Assembly: GCA_023213315.1 (NCBI GenBank) | Contig: JAKCPI010031658.1 | Coordinates: 16,934-80,933, forward strand | Source: Euborellia annulipes | Lineage: Eukaryota > Arthropoda > Insecta > Dermaptera > Anisolabididae | DNA length: 64,000 bases | Direction: 5' to 3' | Part shown: positions 37,501 to 47,200 of the stretch, piece after piece | How positions within the stretch are numbered: the first letter of the stretch is position 1 | Layout of the letters: each line of letters starts with the position of its first letter | The notes under the pieces: generated by a model | What the model was told of the DNA's origin: nothing | The model's database searches: none | Seen by the model: the letters and a program-made list of their open reading frames with translations, nothing else | Made by a program: the position numbers and the translations under genes

Positions 37501-39429
37501 TATTGTGGAAAGATCCTATATTCCAATCCAGGGCTTGCTTGAGGATTTGTTTACATTAAATAAATATTTTTATTTAATGAAAAATCCCGCATGCCAAGGA
37601 CTAAATGCCCTTAGTTGTCGAAAAAAACCTACCGGTAGCCCGGGGCCCGTTAATTCTGTCTGCGGCCCTAGATACATGTATTTATTTTATTTAAGAAGTT
37701 GTTTTCTCACAGAGATGATATTTTTCTTTTTAATAAACCAAAAAATAAAATATTTTCATTTTTCAACATTGAAAGCTATCTAGATATATAAATGATATAT
37801 TAAATAATAAATTATCATATTAGATTAGTAACCTTTGTTTTAAGGCTATCAAGGCCAAATAGAAAATAAATTTAAAAAAATAGTATTTTAAATAAACAAA
37901 ATGTTTACTACTACTGTAGTTTTACTTTTTTTTTTAATTAAAAATAAATTTTTTTTATAATTTTTTTCTCTAATTATTTTAAATGTGAGCAAAGCGCCGC
38001 ATTAATTGAATAAATAAGCTTTAATAGCTCGATATAAAATGTTTTTTGGACATTGGCTTTTAATATAAAATATTTTTTTCCTACGTGTCTTTGTTTTATA
38101 TCTGTGAAGTTAAGATAGGATTTTTTTGAGCGTTTTGAAAAGGAGTTTACCTACCCCGAATCTGAATTAATAATACCCCAAACCCCTCCGCCTCTATTGG
38201 AAAATAGGGGCGTTTGGAACACCAACAAATAAATATATTCACAAATTTGTTACTTTCTCTTACCTCTATATATATGTTAATATATATAGAGAGAGAAAGT
38301 ATTGGATTCATGTCAAAAATTCGATGTCGAGATTTTGATGGATCTTCACGTTTTGAGGTCCCCTGAATCCAAAAAAGTGGTTTTCGCGACATGGTCTGTC
38401 TGTCTGTGTGTCTGTGAACAAAATATCTCAAGAACGAAAAGAGCTAGGAGGTTGAAATTTTATATTTAAGTTAGACACCCCCATGGGACGTGACACGAAG
38501 CTTTTGAACAAAATCGACCAAAAAGTACTAGTACTTTACTGATGTAGTTTTTCAGTTTTTTTCGATTTTCTCTAAATTTGCTCCAACGATTTTTTTTTTT
38601 AATTCAAAAATCAATTATTTTTTAGATTCTCTTTAAAATGTATATTCTTATTTTGTGATTGAAATCTTCTGAAGACCACTTTACTCTTGTACTCTGTAGA
38701 AAAGATAGGAGAAATGGTTGCCATGGTAACAAAATATAAATATTTTCCCAACTTATAAATTTTACATCTTGAATTCAATTGTACCCTACTGTCGGAAACT
38801 AAATACATGTCGACACAAAAAATCTGGTGTGACAAGCACAGAACACAACTTTCGATTACCGAAGGTAAGAGAAAGTTGTGTGCTGTGCGCCAGTCACACC
38901 AGATTTTTAATTATTATGATTGTTTTAAAGAGCGTAAATTTTTCAGCTAAACATTACGATAAATTAATCCATATAAAATTTTCTAAACAGACAGAAATCT
39001 AAGCTTTGACCAGTGAACCCAATGAAAACACGGCCAATCTCATACATACACACACACACACTGTTTGATTAGTAAAACATCTCCTGGTCTAAAATAAATT
39101 ACATTAATTACAACCACAAAAAAAAAAAAAAAAATACTCTCCTTAACTAACTTTGACTGATGGATAAAAAAAATACAGACTCACCTGATGAGCATAATTT
39201 GTTATTTGTATTGCAATATCCGGAGCAACAGTCGGATGTTGAATTACACTGGAAATCATAATATAATATTAAATAATAATTATATTAAAATTGTTTTCCT
39301 TACAAGATTTTTAATTATATTAAACGAAATTTTACTTACCGAGCCTCCAAGTTCGCTCCCAGTACATTCTTGAGCTAACGTTAAATAAAACAAGACTGAA
39401 CACAAAAATACGAATAATATAATCTTCAT
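34583..39429 (-). CDS. Secreted cysteine-rich protein, paralogue A (five exons)
   Basis: Exons on the minus strand: 39340-39429, 39185-39248, 35778-35899, 35291-35348 and 34583-34842. All introns are GT-AG, and joined exons give 197 residues ending in TAG. Exon 1 encodes a signal peptide (MKIILFVFLC, cleavage likely near LTLA-QE). The mature part has 30 cysteines. Exons 2 and 4 carry small C...C..G.C...C modules (CNSTSDCCSGYC; CASSETCDSGKC), exon 3 a nine-cysteine module, and exon 5 the CPKGYKC...APCPPLAMCV segment, reminiscent of motifs in arthropod WAP/Kunitz-type secreted proteins. No dibasic propeptide site stands out. A disulphide-rich extracellular role (protease inhibition, defence or matrix) is inference; the exact family is not recognised. 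AATAAA on the minus strand at 34523-34528 is a likely poly(A) signal. Paralogue B lies about 1.8 kb away in the same orientation. Confidence 0.88.
34895..35135 (+). mobile_element. Penelope-type fragment in intron 4 of paralogue A
   Basis: This block is absent from the corresponding intron of paralogue B (41549-42010), which otherwise aligns on both sides. It contains the hammerhead-like motif at 35055-35095 and no usable protein. Confidence 0.6.
35055..35095 (+). ncRNA. Hammerhead-like motif within an intron
   Basis: AAGG, CTGAAGA, a GC-rich stem II (TGGC...GGCC), GAAACGTT, CC. The core is intact, stem III is ACGT and the cleavage triplet would be GTT. It is antisense to the host gene, so it would not lie in the pre-mRNA in active form. 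Confidence 0.6.
36177..36390. repeat. Dispersed repeat in intron 2 of paralogue A
   Basis: GCTCAGGGGCCCACATTTTG through GAGGTCGCCGACC matches the block at 2483-2880, here without the internal duplication. Not recognised as a named family. Confidence 0.7.
36751..37670. mobile_element. Non-autonomous hAT element in intron 2 of paralogue A
   Basis: The ends CAGAGCCGCAGACAG and CTGTCTGCGGCCCTA are inverted repeats with flanks GATACATT and GATACATG (7 of 8). The interior contains a B-box-like CAGGTTCGCTTCC near 37017, hinting at a second tRNA-derived SINE, and an unrecognised GC-richer segment (37140-37500). No transposase. Confidence 0.75.
38251..38907 (-). mobile_element. DH element, complete, in intron 2 of paralogue A
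   Basis: TACTTTCTCTTACC at the H2 end and GTCACACCAGATTTT at the H1 end. Paralogue B has uninterrupted TTTGTTAATTATTATG (46181-46196), while here TTTGT precedes and TAATTATTATG follows the element. No target duplication is therefore needed to explain the insertion. Confidence 0.92.
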
Positions 39430-39770
39430 GGTTCGTAGCTATGAATCAAATGATCGCCAGACACGTAAAGTGCAAAAACATTGAGGACATGGCTGGTTAA
39501 ATAAATGAACAACTCAACTGATAAAATCACATGACTTATCTAGTCATTATTTACTGTAAAAAAAAAAGTAAATTCCAAAAATTTTAATTATAGATTTATT
39601 TTATTTTTTGCAAAAATATTATCTAAATTAATTAAAATAATACTTATGCATAAATTAAAAAGATAAATAAGCTTTATAAATTATAAGGGAAATTACTTTT
39701 TTCTGAGGAGATTGATAGTAATATAATTAGAGTAGAAGCCTAATCATGGCAACTGATAAATTGTTGATAT
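39430..39770 (-). promoter_or_regulatory. Upstream region of paralogue A, conserved in B
   Basis: About 330 bp upstream of the start codon aligns with the region upstream of paralogue B (48513-48852). The strongest block, about 60-110 bases before the ATG, reads TTTTATCAGTTGAGTTGTTC and then ATTTATTTAAC on the minus strand. It includes a CTGATAA-type GATA site (on the opposite strand) and a TA-rich core that could serve as a TATA-like element. The transcription start is not determined. Confidence 0.5.
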
Positions 39771-39866
39771 AATTCAAAATTCAAAAAATCTGGTGTGACT
39801 GTCGCACCAGATTTTTTGTGTCGACATATATTTATTAATAGTTTCCTCCAATATATTAGAATTTAA

Positions 39867-40093
39867 AGGTGCGTACACATCTGCGCTCTGCTCCGCTCGC
39901 GAGCACCATGTTCGTTAGATTAGTACGGGTTTTGAGATGCTCGCGAGATGCTTGAGAGTTGCTCGCCGCGATCCATCTCTTTGGATCGCGGCAGGTTCGT
40001 CAAAATAAATAATTTCAACGAACATGGGACGAGCAACGAACACGAGCCGCGAACTGCTCGCGAGCGGAGCAGAGCGCAGATGTGTACGCACCT
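39867..40093. mobile_element. 227-bp MITE with 39-bp perfect TIRs
   Basis: The termini AGGTGCGTACACATCTGCGC...GCTCGCGAGCA are matched by their exact inverse at the right end. The flanking trinucleotide TAA is present on each side, compatible with a PIF/Harbinger-type (TWA) insertion, though other superfamilies cannot be excluded. A truncated relative is at 28631-28742. Confidence 0.75.
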
Positions 40094-40105
40094 TAAGATG
40101 TCAAA

Positions 40106-40366
40106 TTGCCTCCGAGTTTGGCGTAGTAGGTAGAGTGCTTATCTCCTATACCAAACGTCGCAGGTTCGGACCCAGGCAGTCCGATGATTTTATTTAAACC
40201 ATTTGGATACCAGATGGCTTAAATAGAAATGCCTGAACCCACAATATATATATTAATTACAACGGTTATCGTCTAAAGTCTTAAATGGCCTGAGTTGCCG
40301 AAAAGACTGTGTGAATGTGTGTGTGAGTGTGAATGAGAAAAAAGCGTGAATGTTTAAAAAAAAAAA
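40106..40366 (+). mobile_element. tRNA-derived SINE, full length
   Basis: A box TTGGCGTAGTAGG, B box AGGTTCGGACC, body hairpin, the GTCTTAAATGGCCTGAGTTG block and an A-tail. Short flanking ATGTCAA repeats mark the insertion. Confidence 0.88.
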
Positions 40367-40720
40367 ATGTCAACTTTATAAACATGGGAAAATATTTATA
40401 TTTTGTTACCGTGGTAACCATTTCTTTTATCTTTCCTATGAAGTACAAGAGTTAAGCGTGCTTCAAACAATTTTGAAGGCAAAACGAGAATATACATTTT
40501 AAAGAGCATCTAATAAATAAATGATTTTTGAATTTTAATCAAATTCGTTCTCTTCTCATTTTTTTGGAATAACTTTTTACATAAACTACTAGTTAGTCAG
40601 TTGATAGTGAAGGGACAGGAAGGACAAAATATTTCTATTACTATTAAAAGAAAAAAAATAAATAAATATCAATATTTTTATTATACTGTATAGGTATTTA
40701 TTTTTTACATAAAAACATTA

Positions 40721-41238
40721 CGAGGGCAGGTCAATAAGTCCGTGACTTTTTGAAATTTCCCGAAATAGCAACACTGCTCCTGTCAGCAGGCAACTATCAG
40801 CTGACTCCTGTCGAAATTTGAACCAGCTGGGTCTTTTAGTTTTTGTTTGACATCTATTAATAACAGACTACCTCGTGATTTGAGAAGAAATTGAAAAAAA
40901 AAAGTCAACTTCGTGTGCTTCATGGCAAAAATCCATGAATTGGGATACAAATTGCTTCCCTCATCCGCCCCATTCTCCGGATTTAGCCCCGAGTGACTAT
41001 TTCTTGTTTCCAAACCGGAAAAAATGGTTTAGCGGAAAGAGATTTGACTCCAACGATGAAATCATCTCACAAAAAAATACCTATTTTGATGTCCTCGACA
41101 AATCCTATTTTTTGGAAGGGGTAAAAAAATTGGAGAAACGATGGACAAAGTGTATAGCTCAAAGGAGACTACTTTGAAAAATAAAATAATTTATTATACC
41201 TATGTTTCTTTCAAAAAGCCATGGACTTATTGACCTCG
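40721..41238 (+). mobile_element. mariner element, internally deleted, in 3' region of paralogue B
   Basis: The inverted termini CGAGGGCAGGTCAATAAGTC and GACTTATTGACCTCG are each flanked by TA. The interior encodes only the mariner transposase C-terminus: MAKIHELGYK, then, after a one-base frameshift near 40960, HSPDLAPSDYFLFPN and LEKRWTKC up to a stop at 41175-41177. The N-terminal DNA-binding domain and first catalytic aspartates are gone; intact mariners are about 1.3 kb. Paralogue A has the empty TA site (ACATTATAATTATG, about 34546), so insertion followed gene duplication. It lies between the stop codon of B and the ancestral AATAAA. Confidence 0.93.
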
Positions 41239-41276
41239 TATAAATATGTTATAATCAAAAATAAAAATTATCTCTT

Positions 41277-44200
41277 CTATTCCTCACATTTAGTGGGAAT
41301 AACACATCTTCCAGGTATAGCCCTACTATCATAAACTTCCGGCCCACAAGAGCTATCGAGAGGGATTTGATAAATTTGTCCTTTAGGGCACTTTATGGGT
41401 GGCCTAATGTTTTTTTCTGGATTTTTCACGCAAATTGGCACAAGTGGACAGTATCCCCTGATACAGAGACGTGTTTCCAAAGCACATGTATAACCTTCCG
41501 GACATTCAGTCGTGCAACAAGGATCCCTGTAGTTGGTGTTGGTAGGATCTGTAATAAAAATAAGAATCCAAATAATTTATTGAAATGAACACTATTAAAC
41601 CAACAGCCAAGATTCTTCAAGTCAAGCAATGCCATGGCCCGTTTTCTCTCGTTACTTTTTTTGTGTTCGAAAAAACTAATAAAAATAACAGAGCCCGAGT
41701 ATAAATGGCCTCAAATGACGAAAAGCATTTTAATCAAATTAAAAAACTAGTAAAAATATAAATCTTTTTTTTTAGTCTTCTCTCCATACAGACTTTGAAC
41801 GATACACATTTAAATATTACGATACAATTTAGGGTCCATGAACATTTATTTAATCCATTTTAGTTCCAAAAGATTTAAATAAATATTCATTGGTCTGCCT
41901 GGGATCCGAACTCGCGCCTTTACCACCTCGTGGTTTTAAGATTATCAATATTGTCATTTGCCACCTATAACTTCTCCGCCACAGGAATAAAAATACTTTT
42001 TTATACTTACTTTCCACACAAATTCCGTTTTCGCATAATCCAGAATAACATGTTTCTGAAGATTCGCACTAAAAACAAAACAAATTCATATTAATAAATA
42101 AAAAAATTATATATATAATATATAACAACGGTGGCCAAACGGCTGCTCGCGAGCCACGTGTGGCTCTTTTTGAGTTTTATTGCGGCTCAATTAACAAAAT
42201 TGCATAAATTTCGTTCCGCAAAAACAAAATTCTTCGCAGGACGGAAAAAAAATATTTTCATGGACGGGAAAAAATTTCGTGCCTCTAAAAAAAAAAAAAA
42301 AATCATGGACGGGAAAAAATTTTTCCGCAGAGACGGAAAACTTTGGTTCCGCAAAAACAAAATTTCCCGTATGGCGGAAAACTTTGGTTCCGCAAAGGGG
42401 CAATTTTTTCCGATTTTGCTCTTAAAAATTTTTGATTTTTCAATACGGCTCTCTAACTATCACCAAGTGTGGCCACCTCTGATATATAGGATAATTATAT
42501 ACATCACGTATGTATTCATACAATTTAATATTTATTAGGGCACACTGAGTACAAATGGGTAGATCGGTGGTTCGACTCCCGGCGGCACGCTTACTTTTGT
42601 CAGCTATTTGAATTAAAATTAAATATACAAATTAAACACTAGGTTATTTGTTTCAAAGGTTTTATTAATTAAAAAACACTTAATACGTATTTCGACAATT
42701 CCTTGTCATAATCAGAAGTGATTACATTCTAATAACATGTTACATGTATTAGAATGTAATCACTTCTGATGATGACAAGGAATTGTCGAAATACGTATTA
42801 AGTGTTTTTTAATTAATAAAACCTTTGAAACAAATAACCTAGTGTTTAATTTGTATATTTAATTTTAATTTACAAAATGTTTCAACGAGACCCAACGGTC
42901 GAAAGTTTAAATCTTATCAGCTATTTGAATTAATAAATATTAAATTGTACAAGCTGGCGGGCCCGAGCCAGCTGGCGGGGGGGGGTCCAGGGGGCGACGC
43001 GGCTAGTATTGAAATAAAGTTAAATTAAAAATTAATTAAATGGTATAAATAAATATTCCTAGACCCTCTAATATTATATCGTTTCTAAATACTATGTATC
43101 CTTAAAAGTTTATATGGCCGAAGATGCCAAAGACTTAAAAAAATGCGTTAAGTTTTCCACCACTACAGATGGAGAAACTATGAAGAAATTATTTATTGAA
43201 ATTTTTTTAAATACCTAATTTAATGATATACAGGCAGTGGCGTAACCAGGGGGGGGGGCGAGGGGGGGCGCGAGCCCCCCCCCCCCGCCCAGGCACATCG
43301 AGCCCTTGGCGCCCCCCGAAACCGGCATAGGCGCCCTACGGCCTCTAAAATATAGCCCAGCGTATGTGATTTTATCATATTTTATTCATCGATTGTCTTA
43401 AAAAATTGATTGTTTTCTTTTAAAATTATATTACAACTTGAATTCTACTATTTTAAATGAATTTAATTCCAAAAATAATAAATAACGTTTATAGAGGCTT
43501 TATAATTAAAATTTTTTTTTTTTATTTTGCAATATATAAGCCTTAATTTGATGTAGTAGTTGTTTTTAGCTGGGAATCGTAGTTGAGGACGATAAGGAGA
43601 ATAAAAACCAGCAAAGTTTTCTCTCTCAGGACTCCAATTTATTTGCAAATATTTCGGCTCCTATGCACTGAGGATGGCCCCTGTATAGGAGCCGAAATAT
43701 TTGCAAATAAATTGGAGTCCTGAGAGAGAAACTTTGCTGGTTTTTATTCTCCTTATCGTCCTTAATTTGATGTTTTATGGCTGTGGAGATTTACTCAGGA
43801 TTCGTATAAGCCTTAATATTTAATTTTTTGAAATTCAAAACTTTTTTAAGCATGAAGGAATTGAGCTATGAGACTGAAAAGTTATATTTAAGTTAAACAC
43901 CCCCCGGGACCGTGAAAATAAGCTTTTAATCAAAATCGGCCAAAGAGTACTAGTACTTTACTGATGTACTTTTTCAGTTTTTTTCGATTTTCTCAAAATG
44001 AAAGGGCTTTTACCGTTCTTCAGGCCCGCCCGAGCCCGCCCGGAATTTTTTCAAACCAGCCCATTCCCGCCCGAGATTTAGTGAATGAATGAACGAATGT
44101 CTAGCAATTTTTAAATAAAATTTCATTTGCATGCCCGTCCGCCCGAACCCGTTTATTTAGACTTGCTACCCGCCCGTAATTTTTTCATGGCCTCCAAAGC

Positions 44201-47200
44201 CCGCCCGGCCCGGTCCGCGGGCCGGGCAGGTAACGGGCCTACGGGCCAACCCGTACCCGTGCAGGGCTCTAATCGGGGGTTCGGATCCCAGGCAGTCTGA
44301 TGATTTTATTTAAGCCATTTGGATACCAAATGTCAAAGTCAAAGTCTTATATGGCCTAAGTTGCCGAAAAGACTGTGTACATGTGTGTGTGAGTGTGAGT
44401 GTGAATGGGAAAAAGTGTGTGTTAAAAAAAAAAATATGGGGAATGACTTCCCCGAGACTTTCTCGTATGTTCTTTTGGAATTATGTCTGTGTGTGTGTGA
44501 ACACGATTGCTTAAAAACCAAAGGAGCTAGATAGATGAAATTTGGTATATGCTCCTTACACTAAAATTGTAGATTTCTATCAACTTTTGGATTAAATTCG
44601 TCACTTGGAAGTAGTACTTTTCTTAATAAGTTTTTCAGAAATTTCGAAATTTTCAATTTCTTTGTTTTATTATGATAAAATACTCAATTTTAAAAACTTT
44701 TTATTCTTTGATATTTTTCCGAAAACTGAATGGTTTTTGAAATAATCACAGAAGAAAACGACATTTTTCGTAAAAGCAAAGAAAAATCAAAACAAAATCA
44801 TACAGGTGTCATTAAAAAACATGTAAATATAAACAAATTCGCTGAGGAAATTACAGGATGCAAGAAATTTGCCCGCCGAAGGCGGCAATTGCTCGCCGAA
44901 GGCGAGCAAGGGGGGTCCAGGGGGCGGAGCCCCCTGGAAAATCGGCGCCCTAGTTGAGCTTCGCCCCCCCGCCCTCAAAGGCTGGTTACGCCGCTGTATA
45001 CAGGTTATTATATTTATAAATGAACAAATACCTGGCAGTCGTTTCTCTTACAACGAATACAGGATCCTTCTTGGACACAGACGCAATTTGCATCACATTT
45101 GTTCCAGTTGACACATTCATAGCCTGCTGAACATTTCATCACCCAACATGGTTCTGAAAAATAACATTATTTTTCAAATACCAATACTTAATTAACTGTA
45201 CTCAGAGAATGAGATCAGAGAATATAGAAGAGTTCATTGATTGTTATTTAGAATAAGCAATAGCTTATTCAGGAATCAAATATGATAGAATTTTTTTTTA
45301 ATTTATATAAGGTCATATTCGGCACCTGAGGTCATTTATACCCATATTAATAAACAATCATTGTCTTAGGAAAAAGGAAGTCTTGAAAACTCAAGGTCGT
45401 CTTATTTCATGGTTATTTGAATGGCGAGTTACGTTGTAATAATTTGAATCTCTTAAATGTTTTGGGCCGAAGGCGGGCTTTGCTCCTAGTATAGATATAT
45501 AAATGATATATTTAACGATAAATATTATCTTACTAGTTTATTAACTTTTGTTTTAAGGTCAAACGAGTTAACAAGGCCAAAAAGAGAATAAATTTTAAAA
45601 AACTAATAGACAAAAAAAAAAACAAGTTTACTACTAGTTTTACTTTCTCTTACCTATATATATTTGTTATATCCGGTATGTAGGTATATGTAGTGAGAGA
45701 GAGAGTATTGGATTGATGTCAAAAATTCGATGTCGAGATTTTCATGGAAATACATGTTTTAAGGTCCCCTGAGTCTGTGTGTCTGTAAACAAAATATAGC
45801 TAGGAGATTGAAATTTTATATTTAACTTAGATATTCTCATAGAACGTAACATGAACCAAAGAGTATTAGTACTTTAATGATGTACTTTTTCAGTTTTTTC
45901 GATTTTCTCAAAATCCACTCTACTATTTTGATTAAAATTCATAATTCAATGATTTTTTCGATGCTCTTTAAAATGTATATTCTCATTTTGCCTTTGAAAT
46001 CTTTTGAAGCATATTTTACTTTTATGCATTAATTGAATAAATAGGGTCTATTTAATAGATCGATATACATTTTTTTTTTCATCATTGTATCTTTATTTGT
46101 GGGTGCATAAGATCCCCCCCCCCCCCCCCTCTCCCCCGAAAATTGGGTTTGGCTCACTAATAAATAAACATAGGCATACATTTGTTAATTATTATGATTG
46201 TTTTAAAGAGCTTTAAAGTTTTTCAGCTAAACATTACGATATATCATATAAAATTTTCTAAACAGACAAAAATCTAAGCTTTGACCCGTGAACCCATTAA
46301 ATACACGGTCAAACTCGACATACACACATTAGTAAAACATTTCCTGACCTAAAATAAATTACATTAATTACAACCACAAAAAAAATACTCCCTCTTAACT
46401 AACTTTGACTGATGTATAAAAAATCTGGTGTGACTGGTCGCACATCACACAACTTTCTCTTACCTTCAGTAATCGAAAGTTGTGTTCTGTGCTTATCACA
46501 CCAGATTTTTTGTGTCGACATATATTCAGGTCTATTCTCCAAAAACAGATGTTAATATTTAAAATTAACAAATAGGTGTTAAAAATTAATGTAAAAACAA
46601 TCAGCGTTAAAAAATGCTATTTAAAATCACTTGCCTGCCTCAAATAGCTATTCTGTAAACAAACATTTTAAAGCCAAAGCGTTAACATTTCGTAAAAAGT
46701 GTTAAAAATTAATGTCATGTCTAGGGGTGCCCTTTAATATTTTAACATTGTGTTTAAAATAAAAATGGCGTCCTTAACCTAAAAAGTAAGGTTATGATTT
46801 TGATAGCTTTGAAATAAAAGTAACACACGTCGCTGTTAAAACTTTGTTTTGAAAATAGGATTTTTTAACACTGATTGTTTTTACATTACTTTGTTGGAGC
46901 GAATTTTGAGAAAATCGGAATAAACTAAAAAAGTGAATCAGTAAAGTAATAATACTTTTTGGCCTACCCAACTTGAATATAAAAAGTCTACCTCCTAGCT
47001 CTTTTAGTTATTGAGATATTTTGTTCACAGACACACACATACACATCACACACAGACAGGCAGACAGACACCTACACACACAGACAGACCATGTTGCAAA
47101 AACCATTTTTTTGGATTCAGAGGACCTCAAAAAGTGTATATTCATTAAAATCGAATTTTTGACTTGAATACAATACTTTCTCTCTATATATGGACCCTGT

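Larger units (their letters stand above)
39786..40555 (+). mobile_element. Decayed DH copy split by a MITE and a SINE
   Basis: The DH 5' end (shortened H1 hairpin TCTGGTGTGACTGTCGCACC, then GTGTCGACATATATTTA) is interrupted at 39867-40093 and again at 40106-40366. It resumes at 40372 (ACTTTATAAACATGGGAAAA) and runs to about 40555. The H2 half is missing. Confidence 0.75.
43235..44996. mobile_element. Non-autonomous hAT element in intron 3 of paralogue B
   Basis: The termini CAGTGGCGTAACCAGG and GGCTGGTTACGCCGCTG are flanked by a perfect 8-bp duplication TATACAGG (43227-43234, 44997-45004). The matching site in paralogue A (around 35750) is uninterrupted. It carries nested repeats: a foldback, a DH fragment, a fragment of another hAT, a SINE and a Helitron-like end. 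No transposase. Confidence 0.9.

Noticed and set aside
38251..38907. TA target duplication for the DH family (Tc1/mariner-type)
   Set aside because: A TA could be read at this one site, but insertions into A-runs at 58065 and 58945-60532 have no TA on the left side, so it is not a general property.
42131..42538. 135-codon open frame
   Set aside because: It lies inside a hAT MITE, consists of AAAAAA-rich repeats and differs from hAT transposases; no supporting motifs.
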